Below, piece by piece: positions 23,635 through 33,342 of a DNA stretch of 48,654 nt. Each line of letters starts with the position of its first letter. Within the stretch, counting starts at the first letter, position 1. Origin of the DNA: Lachnospiraceae bacterium (GTDB lineage Bacteria > Bacillota > Clostridia > Lachnospirales > Lachnospiraceae); the NCBI GenBank assembly GCA_014804655.1, contig JAAUZK010000018.1, positions 107,628 to 156,281 of the forward strand, given 5' to 3'. The position numbers were made by a program, and so were the translations under genes. The notes under the pieces were generated by a model. It was not told the DNA's origin, searched no databases, and saw only the letters and a list, made by a program, of their open reading frames with translations.

Positions 23635-25398
23635 GTGTGTGACAGGAATATGAGAAAGGACAGGAGAACTGTGCGGATTATTGCTCTTGTGATGGCACTG
23701 TGCCTGATGTTCGTGACTTCTTGTGGGAAGGCGAAGGAAGTACCACAGACGGAAGGTGCGGAAACGGAGAGTGTAGGCGGTGCGGCGGACACACAGCAGG
23801 GCGATTTGGAGGAAGCTGAGAGTGAGGAAGCGGAGGCGCAGGGGCAGCCGGATATCACGGATACGATCCCTCTGAATGTCATAGACGATAATTACCGTAC
23901 CTATTACGAGGTGTTTGTATACTCCTTCTACGACAGTAACGGGGACGGGATCGGTGATCTGCAGGGGTTGATCTCCAAACTGAATTATATCAATGACGGA
24001 GATGATACGACCGACACGGACTTAGGGTGTAACGGAATCTGGCTCATGCCGGTTCATCCTTCACCGACTTATCATAAGTATGATGTGACGGATTATTACG
24101 ATATTGACCCGGTATACGGCACTCTGGATGATTTCAAGGAATTTCTTGCGGCATGTGATGAGAGAGGGATTAAGGTCATCATGGATCTGGTGTTAAATCA
24201 TTCATCTTCCAAGCATCCTTGGTTTCAGGAAGCGTGTACCTATCTGAAGGACCTTGGGGATGGCGAACCGAATGCGGAGGAGTGCCCTTATTTCGATTAT
24301 TATCACTTTTCTAAAGAAGAGCAAAGCGGATACTATAAAGTGTCTGGAACGGATTGGTACTACGAGGGACAGTTCTGGAGCGAGATGCCGGATCTGAATC
24401 TGGATTGCGAAGCGCTTCGGGATGAGATCGCGAAGATTACCGAGTACTGGCTTGATATGGGTGTGGGCGGCTTTCGACTGGATGCGGTTAAGGAATACTA
24501 CACTGACGGACAGCAGGAAAATATTGATTTTCTGGCATGGTTGACCGATATAGTCAAGAGACAGAAAGACGATGCATATCTGGTAGGAGAGGCATGGCTC
24601 AATATCAATGAATATTCCAGATATTATGCCAGCGGTATGGACAGTCTCTTCAACTTTGCTTTTGCGGGAGCGGAGGGCGTTATCGCAAAGGTTATGAACG
24701 GTACATCGGCGGAGAAGTACGGTACTTCCTGTGCATCACTTACAGAGACTTTCGGACAGTATAATGAGGATTATATTGACGCGCCTTTTTATACCAATCA
24801 CGATATGGCGAGAAGCGTTGGCTATTATGTGGGAGAAAACTCTTTAAACCGCGTGAAGATGGCGGGAGCGATGAATCTGTTTATGAGCGGTTCCTCGTTT
24901 GTCTATTACGGCGAGGAACTGGGCATGAAAGGCTCCGGCAAGGACGAGAATAAGCGTGCACCCATGTACTGGAGTAAGGACTCAGAGAAGGAAGGCATGT
25001 GCGATGGTCCGGCGGATATGGATTCTTTCGAGATGAAATACGACAGCTTGGAGGAGCAGCAGTCGGATGGCGATTCGGTCTACAATTACTACAAGAAAGC
25101 GATCAAGGTCAGGAACCAGAATCCTGAGATTGCCAGAGGAACGGCAGAGTACCTGGATCAGGTATCCGGAGATAAGGTATGTGTGCTTCGTAAGGTTTAC
25201 GACGGTTCAGAGGTGCTTCTCGTGTTCAATACAGGTGCAGAGAATGAGACGGTAGATTTAAGCAGCATTACACTGAACGGCAATGCGGTGGGAGATACCA
25301 CAGAGGTACGTGCAACGCTCACTACAGGAGATGAGGCAGTTACGATCGAGGGTAGTGTGGCGACGATGCCCGGATACTCGGTGCTGGTAGTGAAGTAG
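23635..25398 (+). CDS. Secreted alpha-amylase, GH13, lipoprotein
   Basis: A 587-residue starch-cleaving enzyme. The N-terminus is a lipoprotein signal ending in FVTSC (Cys 30), followed by an acidic linker (about 35-75). The GH13 regions are complete: region I DLVLNH (184-189), region II GGFRLDAVKE with nucleophile D283, region III LVGEAW with acid/base E319, and region IV FYTNHD with D390. The domain-B and C-terminal beta domain lengths are ordinary. The start is uncertain: GTG at 23635 sits four bases from GAGG, while the ATG at 23650 gives an equally good signal peptide but a long spacing. It probably makes maltodextrins at the cell surface for the upstream transporter. Confidence 0.92.
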   Translation: MCDRNMRKDRRTVRIIALVMALCLMFVTSCGKAKEVPQTEGAETESVGGAADTQQGDLEEAESEEAEAQGQPDITDTIPLNVIDDNYRTYYEVFVYSFYDSNGDGIGDLQGLISKLNYINDGDDTTDTDLGCNGIWLMPVHPSPTYHKYDVTDYYDIDPVYGTLDDFKEFLAACDERGIKVIMDLVLNHSSSKHPWFQEACTYLKDLGDGEPNAEECPYFDYYHFSKEEQSGYYKVSGTDWYYEGQFWSEMPDLNLDCEALRDEIAKITEYWLDMGVGGFRLDAVKEYYTDGQQENIDFLAWLTDIVKRQKDDAYLVGEAWLNINEYSRYYASGMDSLFNFAFAGAEGVIAKVMNGTSAEKYGTSCASLTETFGQYNEDYIDAPFYTNHDMARSVGYYVGENSLNRVKMAGAMNLFMSGSSFVYYGEELGMKGSGKDENKRAPMYWSKDSEKEGMCDGPADMDSFEMKYDSLEEQQSDGDSVYNYYKKAIKVRNQNPEIARGTAEYLDQVSGDKVCVLRKVYDGSEVLLVFNTGAENETVDLSSITLNGNAVGDTTEVRATLTTGDEAVTIEGSVATMPGYSVLVVK

Positions 25399-25431
25399 CG
25401 CGAATGAAAAAATAGTTGCACAGTATAAGCA

Positions 25432-25464
25432 AAAACCTCGAAGGTTCCATGCCTTCGAGGTTTT
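25432..25464. terminator. Terminator after the amylase gene
   Basis: AAAACCTCGAAGG and CCTTCGAGGTTTT pair around a 7-base loop; TTTT ends the stem. The following AT-rich stretch (25465-25672) contains GACTTGA/TCAAGTC and two AGTCTATAAT copies but no gene. Confidence 0.8.
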
Positions 25465-25672
25465 CGCTTGTGTAAAAGGGGAATTCTTCCGGAATTGCTA
25501 TAACCGACTTGACTTCCGTGATCAAGTCTATAATCAATATAGTCTTTTTTTTCGACAGAGTCTATAATTATATTACAAAAGAATAATACTATATTAGCGA
25601 AACAAGTCGGAAAATGATAAATATAGCTAAAATATGGTGGAAGAATAAAAATATTTTGCCCTTAAAAACAAA

Positions 25673-27937
25673 TCAATAACCGAGATAATTACGCTGGCTC
25701 TGGATCTCCGGCGGAATTTCCGCGCCGATATTCTTCAGTTTCTGGAACAGGTTATCATAGTGATGGATCTTCTGTGCAAGTTTAATATCATAGCGTTCCA
25801 TCGTATCCTTATAGAGCGGGTTCATCTTCAGCTTGTCGCGGATCTCTTTAGAGAACGGACAGTAGGTGAACAGAATAGCCCGGGCTATTTTGTTCAGACG
25901 GGGAGAACCGGAACCCTCGAAGAGAACCCAGGACACATAATCTCTGATAAACATTTCTTTAAAGCTGTTCTTAGCTTTCTGCATATTGAGCTTGATCTTA
26001 TCCTTAGCGTCGGGAGACAGATCATGGTTTTTCTTATAGAACTGAATATAATCGAAATATTCGCTGGTAAGAGAGGCTTCGGAGATATCGTTCCAGCGGG
26101 CACCCTGTACACGCTTGCACATCTCCCAGCGGAAATCGCCGGTGAGCCTTACCAGGATGTTAGTCAGATCCTCCATCTGGAAGATGGATATCATCATACG
26201 GGAAGGTGTGGTACGCTTACGCCCTTCAATCTCCTGCCACATAACTCCTCTGACACCTACGTTTGGCATCAGGATCAGATCGGGGAGAATTTCTACGCTG
26301 ATATATTCCTTACCGATACCCAGATTCGGGTTGGTGTAGATCATATCCCGGTAGTATGCGCTGAAGTCAACGGAACGAACCTGATTAAAGGTCTGTTCCA
26401 CCTTATCGGCGGATACGAGGGACTTATCCAGCTCCTTTAAGATATTATGTTCCGAGAACACCGGACAGAAGCTACTGATTCGTCCGAAAGTAATCTTATT
26501 GACGGATTGGAACATGTTCTGCAGTTCGAACATTACCTGTTTCTCCCGGTCTTTGAGCATGGTCGTCTCTTCCTTGGCGGTGATCTTGCCGGTTATCTTG
26601 AGCTCATGCACGTAAGCCTGATAGTCAGTATCGAATTCGTTACGGCTGGGTGTTTTCTTTCCTTCATAGATGGCATGCAGCCACTCGTAGATGGTAAACA
26701 CTTTTCTGGCCGGATCCGAAGGAATTCTGTCCACAATGGAATAGAGATAGGCAGCATTCTCCATACCGGCAAGATGTTCGTCCACATAGCCGAAATTAAA
26801 GAACATCTTAAGAACCTTGGGCACCTCAAAATCCTGGAGGCTGCGAAGGAACGCTTTCTCATAGATCTGATAGAACAGCTTGGTGATGGTCAGACGCAGT
26901 TTTCTGGAAGTATCATCGGAGTTGTTCTTGTCAGTCAGCTTGCTGTACTGATTAATAGCATTCCGAAAGGCGGTAGCTGTCTCCTCATCCACTTTAGAAT
27001 AGGTCAGAATCGTGTTCATAGAGTCTGCGATATCCGGAACATTATCCGACTTCACATCCTCGTCAGCAGCAGATTCCGTATACTGGTCTAAGGAGTTTAA
27101 GCGTTCGCGGTATTCGGCGACACGTTCTTTATACATATTCTTGTCTATAGATGCCTGACTCTCCAACTGAATCATCATAGTGGAGATCGTTGCAATCAGT
27201 GTGGTGGAGTCATCCGCATGAGCTCCGATCCTATAGAGCAGAGAGGTATACAAATCGAAGAAATCCAATCTGTTTTTGCTCATCAGCAAATTGATGATTT
27301 CTGATTTATAGTCATACAGCACACGACACACTGATATTACTCCGTATACATCCTGACTCGCTTTGAGCAAAAGTCCCTGCAGAAAATCAGCATCCTGTTC
27401 TTTGACGGGAGTTCCGATAACCAGTTTGCGAAGCTGTGAATAATATCCTCCGATCCATCCGGCGACATCCTCTTCCAGAACTAGTTCGGATAGGGTTTCC
27501 AGTCCCGGCAATGCACGGGCCGAGATATTGTGCTTCGTACAAAAAGACAGATACCCTTTGTAGCTGTCCATCAGATAGTGATAGAAATTATCGCAGTCAA
27601 AGCATGCCAGTTCATATTGGTCCAGAATCTCCTGAAGCTGTTTGAACATGGATGTGACGATCCGCTGTGCCATATCAGGATTAGCACGTATGATGGCAGA
27701 GAGTTGCGTCGTATTAAACGGATAGGAAGCAATGGAGGAAGCCTCTTCCGTATGATAAGTGATGAAGTGAGAATCAAAGAAAAGCTCACAGACTCCGACG
27801 ACATCTCCTTTATATAAGTAAAATTCACCACCGGGATAGGTGGCGCGCACAGTTCCTTTGGCAATCACATGCAGTGCATTGATCGCCTGCTCGCTCTGTA
27901 CCAGGAGCGCTCCCGCAGGAAATTCTTTTACAGCCAT
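25673..27937 (-). CDS. Large protein with a degenerate cyclic-nucleotide-binding domain
   Basis: A 754-residue cytoplasmic protein. The first ~115 residues have the CRP/cNMP-binding beta-roll (FPAGALLVQSEQAINALHVI-AKGTVRATY, then YLYKGDVVGVCELFF). The phosphate-binding cassette is degenerate: a Glu is kept (CELFF) but the expected Arg is missing, so the ligand may not be cAMP or cGMP. No DNA-binding helix-turn-helix follows. Instead about 600 mostly helical residues with a Lys/Asp-rich middle (about 275-340) end in a conserved-looking domain (GVRGVMWQEIEGRKRTTPSR, WEMCKRVQGARWNDI, YCPFSKEIRDKL). I do not recognise that part. GGGGG precedes the ATG. It is monocistronic. Confidence 0.8.
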   Translation of the reverse strand: MAVKEFPAGALLVQSEQAINALHVIAKGTVRATYPGGEFYLYKGDVVGVCELFFDSHFITYHTEEASSIASYPFNTTQLSAIIRANPDMAQRIVTSMFKQLQEILDQYELACFDCDNFYHYLMDSYKGYLSFCTKHNISARALPGLETLSELVLEEDVAGWIGGYYSQLRKLVIGTPVKEQDADFLQGLLLKASQDVYGVISVCRVLYDYKSEIINLLMSKNRLDFFDLYTSLLYRIGAHADDSTTLIATISTMMIQLESQASIDKNMYKERVAEYRERLNSLDQYTESAADEDVKSDNVPDIADSMNTILTYSKVDEETATAFRNAINQYSKLTDKNNSDDTSRKLRLTITKLFYQIYEKAFLRSLQDFEVPKVLKMFFNFGYVDEHLAGMENAAYLYSIVDRIPSDPARKVFTIYEWLHAIYEGKKTPSRNEFDTDYQAYVHELKITGKITAKEETTMLKDREKQVMFELQNMFQSVNKITFGRISSFCPVFSEHNILKELDKSLVSADKVEQTFNQVRSVDFSAYYRDMIYTNPNLGIGKEYISVEILPDLILMPNVGVRGVMWQEIEGRKRTTPSRMMISIFQMEDLTNILVRLTGDFRWEMCKRVQGARWNDISEASLTSEYFDYIQFYKKNHDLSPDAKDKIKLNMQKAKNSFKEMFIRDYVSWVLFEGSGSPRLNKIARAILFTYCPFSKEIRDKLKMNPLYKDTMERYDIKLAQKIHHYDNLFQKLKNIGAEIPPEIQSQRNYLGY

Positions 27938-28033
27938 AACATAACCCCCTTTATCCGCCCGAAGGCAGATACCCCTTCTTCATAAAAATATCGTGCACTC
28001 AGTGCGTTTGAGACCCTTTTGTCACTACCTTTT

Positions 28034-28062
28034 AGTCTACTACGATTGCGCGATAATTACAA
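28034..28062 (-). promoter_or_regulatory. Possible promoter of the cNMP-domain gene
   Basis: On the minus strand TTGTAA (28057-28062) and TAGACT (28034-28039) with 17-bp spacing, about 100 bp before the start codon. Confidence 0.4.
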
Positions 28063-28120
28063 GAATGAATGGGCGCCGATGACAACGGATAGCAACTTGC
28101 ACAAGAATATTGCTGGTATT

Positions 28121-28149
28121 TTGTGCTGTACTTTTATGGAAAGTATGCT
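28121..28149 (+). promoter_or_regulatory. Possible promoter of the DUF6508-tetR-purL unit
   Basis: TTGTGC (28121-28126) and TATGCT (28144-28149), 17 bp apart, just upstream of two TetR-like operator candidates. Confidence 0.45.
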
Positions 28150-28158
28150 AGAATAATA

Positions 28159-28208
28159 TGACGGAGATGTCGAAAAGAGTGTCAATCGGTAATTTGACAG
28201 AGATGTCA
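28159..28208. promoter_or_regulatory. Pair of TGACRGAGATGTCR sites, candidate TetR operators
   Basis: TGACGGAGATGTCG (28159-28172) and TGACAGAGATGTCA (28195-28208) differ at two positions. The second is a hyphenated palindrome (TGACA-GAGA-TGTCA). They start 36 bp apart between promoter and first gene, as expected for autorepression by the TetR protein encoded second in the unit. Confidence 0.55.
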
Positions 28209-28242
28209 TGTTAGGGATTGTATGTCAGGAAGGGTAATGTTG

Positions 28243-28734
28243 ATGGATAAGGAAGAAATCGGATACAGACAGCAGCAGGATGATATTGCATACAGGAAAC
28301 AGATAGTCAGTACCTATAAACCGGACGTGGAGCGGTTGATCCGCTATCTTCCGTGGCTGGAGGAAAAGGCGGGGAGCAATGTGGCGGAGACTTTCGAGGG
28401 CTCCGGAATCAAAGGGAGTTCGATCACTTTTCCGGTATATGACGGTACACTGATGAGTTTTATCAAAGATGTGCAGCGGACGACACTGCTTGACAGGAAC
28501 TATCCGTATATCTATTCGAGACACAGAATACGGACGCTGCAGGACGAGCTCAGGATGATTGACCGGGCAAGTATTATGGATATGGATATTCTGAAAGGTA
28601 TCTTGTCTAAATATGTGCTGGGCGGTATGACGAAAGCCAGATTGTGGTCGGAGGCAGTATATAACAGTATTTTCCTAAAAGTGATACGCAAGATGAAAGA
28701 AAACCTGGAGTTCTGGGATAAGCCGATGGTATGA
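28243..28734 (+). CDS. DUF6508 family protein
   Basis: A 163-residue soluble protein. VERLIRYLPWLEEKAGS, FPVYDGTLMSFIKDVQRTTL, RNYPYIYSRHRIRT and LSKYVLGGMTKARLW match what I know of DUF6508, a family common in gut Firmicutes with no assigned function. I chose the ATG at 28243, eight bases after AGGAAGGG. Earlier in-frame ATGs at 28222 and 28237 are badly spaced. It is first in a unit with a TetR regulator and purL. Conserved Tyr, Arg and Asp residues suggest a ligand-binding or enzymatic role, but none can be assigned. Confidence 0.8.
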   Translation: MDKEEIGYRQQQDDIAYRKQIVSTYKPDVERLIRYLPWLEEKAGSNVAETFEGSGIKGSSITFPVYDGTLMSFIKDVQRTTLLDRNYPYIYSRHRIRTLQDELRMIDRASIMDMDILKGILSKYVLGGMTKARLWSEAVYNSIFLKVIRKMKENLEFWDKPMV

Positions 28735-28787
28735 CCGGATAAGTCAATGATGTTAAGAATTAAGAAGGAGAAGGAAACAGGAAAAAC

Positions 28788-29375
28788 ATGGGAGAAAAAT
28801 CAGTTCAGAAGAAACAATATATTCTGGATACCGCGAGGAAAGTCTTCGTGGAGAAGGGATTTAAGAATGTGACGATGAAGGATATCGTGGAAGCATGTGA
28901 GATCAGCCGGGGCGGGTTGTACTTATATTTCGACAGCACGGAGCAGATTCTTCTGGAGATCTTACAGATGGAAGCGCAGGAGACGGACGATGTCTTCACC
29001 GAACATATTTCGGAGGAAGATACGGCGGCGGATATCCTGACTCTTTTCCTGAAGGAGCAGAAGAAAGAGCTGCTGCAGAAAAAGAATAATTTGACCGTTG
29101 CAGTCTATGAATATTTCTTCGCACATGAATCGACTGATAAGAACAATATGCTGCGCAGACAGTTCGACGCGGGTGTCAGGGTATTGGAGAAACTCATTCA
29201 GGCCGGAATCGCCAGCGGAGAGTTCTACTGTGAAGACCCCAAGGGAGCGGCGACTAATATTATGTATGTACTGGAAGGAATGAAAATCAACGCACAGACT
29301 TTCGGGATCACGGAGAAGATGGTGGATGAACAGCTTCTGTATATCATGCAGGGACTGATTGTGGAGTTTGATTAG
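28788..29375 (+). CDS. TetR-family transcriptional regulator
   Basis: A 195-residue regulator. The N-terminal HTH domain is typical (ILDTARKVFVEKGFKNVTMKDIVEACEISRGGLYLYF, about 11-47). The C-terminal helical domain, about 60-190, would bind a small ligand and dimerise. The start is an ATG 20 bases after GAAGGAGAAGG, with AACAGGAAAAAC in between. It lies 53 bp after the DUF6508 gene and 42 bp before purL, so all three are probably one transcript. The palindromic repeats at 28159-28208 are its likely operators. The ligand is unknown. Confidence 0.9.
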   Translation: MGEKSVQKKQYILDTARKVFVEKGFKNVTMKDIVEACEISRGGLYLYFDSTEQILLEILQMEAQETDDVFTEHISEEDTAADILTLFLKEQKKELLQKKNNLTVAVYEYFFAHESTDKNNMLRRQFDAGVRVLEKLIQAGIASGEFYCEDPKGAATNIMYVLEGMKINAQTFGITEKMVDEQLLYIMQGLIVEFD

Positions 29376-29417
29376 TGCGAAGAGATTTCAATCACAAATA
29401 TAAAGAGGAGAAACAGC

Positions 29418-32400
29418 ATGGGAAATGTGAAACGCATTTATGTGGAGAAGAAGGAGCCTTTCGCGGTCAAGGCGAAAGAACTGAAGGAGGAGATCGGAAG
29501 TTATCTCGGTATTGACGGTGTGAAAGAGGTTCGGGTATTCATCCGCTATGATGTGGAGAATCTGTCGGAAGAGGTTTTTGCTAAGGCGTGTAAAACCGTA
29601 TTCTCGGAACCGCCGGTGGATTTTTTATATGAAGAAACGATTCAGATTCCGGAAGACGGTAAAGTTTTCAGTGTGGAATTTCTTCCGGGGCAGTTTGACC
29701 AGAGAGCGGATTCCGCGGTTCAGTGTGTGAAATTTCTGAAAGAAGATGAGGAGCCGGTTATCAAGACGGCGGTTACATATTTAATAACGGGCGATATTAC
29801 TGAAGATGAATTCGCGAAGATTAAGGCATACTGCATCAACCCCGTGGATTCCAGAGAGACGGATATGGTAAAACCCGACACACTGATCACCGTGTATGAC
29901 GAGCCCGCGGATGTGGCGGTGTTTGAGAATATACCGGATCGGGAAGATTTTATCGATATGCCTCAGGCAGAGTTAAAAGAGCTTTACGATTCTTTAGGGT
30001 TAGCAATGACCTTTAAAGATTTCTTACATATACAGAATTATTTTGCCGGTGAAGAGAAACGAAATCCGACCATGACGGAGATTCGTGTGCTTGATACTTA
30101 CTGGTCGGATCACTGTCGTCATACCACATTTTCCACGGAGTTAAAAGATGTGGTTTTTGCGGACGGCTTTTATCAGAAACCGATCAAAGAAACTTATGAG
30201 AATTATCTCGCCGTCAGAGAGGAGATTTTTGCGGGCAGACAGGACAAGTTTGTCTGTCTCATGGATCTGGCATTGATGGCGATGCGTAAATTAAAGAAAG
30301 ACGGGAAACTGGAGGATATGGAGCAGTCCGACGAGATCAATGCCTGCTCGGTAGTGGTTCCCGTGGAGATGGATTACGGCGATAAGAAAGTGACTGAGGA
30401 GTGGCTTGTCTTTTTCAAAAATGAGACACACAACCATCCGACGGAGATCGAGCCTTTCGGCGGCGCGGCGACCTGTCTTGGCGGCGCGATCCGTGATCCT
30501 TTGTCGGGGCGCGGGTATGTATATCAGGCGATGCGTGTCACGGGTGCGGCAGACCCTACGGTGCCGGTGGCGGATACATTGAAAGGTAAGCTGTCCCAGA
30601 AGAAGCTTGTGCGCGGCGCGGCAAGCGGTTATTCTTCCTACGGAAATCAGATCGGACTTGCGACCGGACTGGTCAAAGAGATATATCATCCTGATTATGT
30701 GGCCAAAAGAATGGAGATCGGTGCGGTCATGGGCGCGGCGCCGAGGAAAAATGTAATCAGAGAGACTTCCGATCCCGATGATATCATTATCTTATTAGGC
30801 GGCAGGACCGGACGTGACGGTTGCGGCGGTGCGACAGGTTCGTCCAAAGTGCACACAGAGAGTTCCATAGAGACCTGCGGCGCGGAGGTACAGAAGGGAA
30901 ATGCACCTACCGAACGTAAGATCCAGAGATTGTTCCGCCGTGAGGAAGTAAGTAAACTGATCAAGAAATGTAATGATTTCGGTGCCGGCGGCGTGTCTGT
31001 TGCCATCGGTGAGCTGGCGGACGGGCTGGTAGTTGATCTGGATAAAGTACCGAAGAAATATGCGGGTTTGGACGGCACGGAGTTAGCCATCTCCGAATCA
31101 CAGGAGAGAATGGCGGTGGTGGTTGCCCCGAAAGACGTGGATGCTTTCTTAGGATATGCAGCGGAAGAAAACTTAGAGGCAGTGGAAGTTGCGGTCGTGA
31201 CTAAGGAGCCGAGGCTGGTGCTTAAATGGCGCGGCAAGGAGATCGTCAATATTTCCAGAGCATTCCTCGATACCAACGGCGCGCATCAGGAGACTGCCGT
31301 AGCGGTGGATATGCCGGAAGAAAAAGACAATTATTTGAAGAAGATTGCTACGCCCGCAGTAGCGGATGCGGTGACAGCAGGGGATGTCAAAAAGGCATGG
31401 CTGACTCTATTGAATGATTTGAATGTGTGCTCCCAGAAGGGACTGGTGGAGATGTTCGACGCTTCCATCGGTGCCGGAAGCGTGTACATGCCTTACGGCG
31501 GTAAATATCAGTTGACGGAAACACAGGCGATGATTGCGAAACTGCCTGTTTTAAAAGGAAAAACGGATACCGTGACCATGATGAGTTACGGGTTTGATCC
31601 TTATTTATCAAGCTGGAGCCCGTACCATGGCGCAATCTATGCGGTGACTGAGTCCATGGCGAAGATCGTGGCAAACGGCGGGGATTATAAGACGATCCGT
31701 TTCACTTTCCAGGAATATTTCAGAAGAATGAGCGAGGAACCGCACCGTTGGAGCCAACCATTTGCGGCTCTTCTGGGCGCTTACGATGCGCAGATGGGAT
31801 ACGGACTTCCGTCCATCGGCGGTAAGGATTCCATGTCCGGTACCTTCAATGATATAGATGTACCGCCTACGCTTGTCTCTTTTGCGGTAGATATCAGCAA
31901 ACAAGGCAATATCGTGACTCCGGAACTTAAGCAGACCGGTAATAAGCTGGTTCGGTTCCATATCGCTAAGAACGAGTACGATCTGCCGGTATATGAAAAT
32001 GTCATGAAAGTGTACGACACGATACTGGCACTTATGTCACAGACAAAGATCGTATCGGCATATGCGCTTGATGCCAGGGGCGTGGCAGCAGCCATCGGTA
32101 AAATGTCATTCGGCAATAAATTGGGCGTGACCGTGGAGAGCGGTCTGGCGGCGGAGTTTCTATTTGGCAACGGACTTGGTGAGATTCTTGCGGAGATGCC
32201 GGCGGAAGCCGTTGCAGAACTGAGTTCAGTGACGGATATGGTAAATGCGGAAACGGGAGCGGCGGCAGGAACAGCAGGCAGTGGAGTGACAGGATCAGAG
32301 GGAAAGACAGCAGATGTTAAGGTGGACTGCGTAAGCTACACGGTAGTCGGTACGGTGACAGAGGAGCCTGCATTTGTCTACGGTGACGTGACGATCACTA

Positions 32401-33332
32401 TGGACGAGGCATTACAGGCTTGGACGGACAAGCTGGATAAGGTGTTCCCGTACACGGCAGGCAAAGATAAGAGCAAAGTTGTTTCCGACTTGTATGAAGC
32501 AAAAGAGGTTTATATATGTAAGAATAAGGTAGCAAAACCTACCGTATTTATTCCGGTATTTCCGGGAACGAACTGTGAGTATGACAGCGGTGCAGCTTTT
32601 GAGAGGACGGGAGCGGATGTTATCACGAAAGTGTTCAAGAATCTGACGGCGGAAGATATCAGAGAGAGCGTGGAAGTGTTCGAGAAAGCTATCGGGCAGG
32701 CGCAGATCATCATGTTCCCCGGTGGATTTTCCGCGGGCGATGAGCCGGACGGTTCCGCGAAGTTCTTTGCCACCGCTTTCCAGAATGATAAGATCAAAGA
32801 GGCGGTGAGTAAGCTGTTAAACGAGAGGGACGGATTAGCGTTAGGTATCTGTAACGGTTTTCAGGCGCTTATTAAGCTGGGGCTGGTGCCTTACGGTGAG
32901 ATCGTCGGACAGAAAGATGATTCTCCGACGCTGACTTTCAACACAGTCAACCGTCATATTTCCAAGATGGCATATATTAAAGTGGTTTCCAATAAGTCCC
33001 CGTGGCTGCGGGGCGCAGTACTTGGCAATACTTATGTAAACCCAGCGTCCCACGGAGAAGGTCGATTTGTAGCACCGAAGGAATGGATCGATAAACTGTT
33101 TGCAAACGGGCAGGTTGCCACGCAGTATGCAGACACAGATGGAAACGTGTCGATGGACGAAGAGTGGAATATCAACGGTTCTTACGCTTCTATCGAGGGC
33201 ATTACGTCTCCCGACGGACGTATTTTAGGCAAGATGGCGCATTCCGAGAGAAGAGGAGAGGGCGTTGCGGTCAATATTTACGGAGAGCAGGATTTGAAGA
33301 TATTTGAGTCCGGTGTAGCATATTTTAAATAG
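29418..33332 (+). CDS. purL: Phosphoribosylformylglycinamidine synthase, single-chain PurL
   Basis: A 1304-residue enzyme for the fourth step of purine synthesis, FGAR plus glutamine plus ATP to FGAM. It is the long form with both synthetase and glutaminase parts. The synthetase part shows SDHCRHTTF, KNETHNHPTEIEPFGGAATCLGGAIRDP and GRTGRDGCGGATGSS. The C-terminal glutaminase has FPGTNCEYD, GGFSAGDE, nucleophile C1145 in GICNGFQ, and H1275/E1277 in AHSER. An Ala/Gly/Ser/Thr-rich stretch near residues 945-970 (32250-32330) looks like an inserted linker. AGAGGAG precedes the ATG. It lies downstream of a TetR gene rather than in a pur cluster. Confidence 0.96.
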   Translation: MGNVKRIYVEKKEPFAVKAKELKEEIGSYLGIDGVKEVRVFIRYDVENLSEEVFAKACKTVFSEPPVDFLYEETIQIPEDGKVFSVEFLPGQFDQRADSAVQCVKFLKEDEEPVIKTAVTYLITGDITEDEFAKIKAYCINPVDSRETDMVKPDTLITVYDEPADVAVFENIPDREDFIDMPQAELKELYDSLGLAMTFKDFLHIQNYFAGEEKRNPTMTEIRVLDTYWSDHCRHTTFSTELKDVVFADGFYQKPIKETYENYLAVREEIFAGRQDKFVCLMDLALMAMRKLKKDGKLEDMEQSDEINACSVVVPVEMDYGDKKVTEEWLVFFKNETHNHPTEIEPFGGAATCLGGAIRDPLSGRGYVYQAMRVTGAADPTVPVADTLKGKLSQKKLVRGAASGYSSYGNQIGLATGLVKEIYHPDYVAKRMEIGAVMGAAPRKNVIRETSDPDDIIILLGGRTGRDGCGGATGSSKVHTESSIETCGAEVQKGNAPTERKIQRLFRREEVSKLIKKCNDFGAGGVSVAIGELADGLVVDLDKVPKKYAGLDGTELAISESQERMAVVVAPKDVDAFLGYAAEENLEAVEVAVVTKEPRLVLKWRGKEIVNISRAFLDTNGAHQETAVAVDMPEEKDNYLKKIATPAVADAVTAGDVKKAWLTLLNDLNVCSQKGLVEMFDASIGAGSVYMPYGGKYQLTETQAMIAKLPVLKGKTDTVTMMSYGFDPYLSSWSPYHGAIYAVTESMAKIVANGGDYKTIRFTFQEYFRRMSEEPHRWSQPFAALLGAYDAQMGYGLPSIGGKDSMSGTFNDIDVPPTLVSFAVDISKQGNIVTPELKQTGNKLVRFHIAKNEYDLPVYENVMKVYDTILALMSQTKIVSAYALDARGVAAAIGKMSFGNKLGVTVESGLAAEFLFGNGLGEILAEMPAEAVAELSSVTDMVNAETGAAAGTAGSGVTGSEGKTADVKVDCVSYTVVGTVTEEPAFVYGDVTITMDEALQAWTDKLDKVFPYTAGKDKSKVVSDLYEAKEVYICKNKVAKPTVFIPVFPGTNCEYDSGAAFERTGADVITKVFKNLTAEDIRESVEVFEKAIGQAQIIMFPGGFSAGDEPDGSAKFFATAFQNDKIKEAVSKLLNERDGLALGICNGFQALIKLGLVPYGEIVGQKDDSPTLTFNTVNRHISKMAYIKVVSNKSPWLRGAVLGNTYVNPASHGEGRFVAPKEWIDKLFANGQVATQYADTDGNVSMDEEWNINGSYASIEGITSPDGRILGKMAHSERRGEGVAVNIYGEQDLKIFESGVAYFK

Positions 33333-33342
33333 TGTTGATGAG

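Noticed and set aside
28043..28054. Partial match (CGATTGCGCG) to the galactan operator
   Set aside because: Only half of the palindrome is present and it is unrelated in context to the galactan genes.
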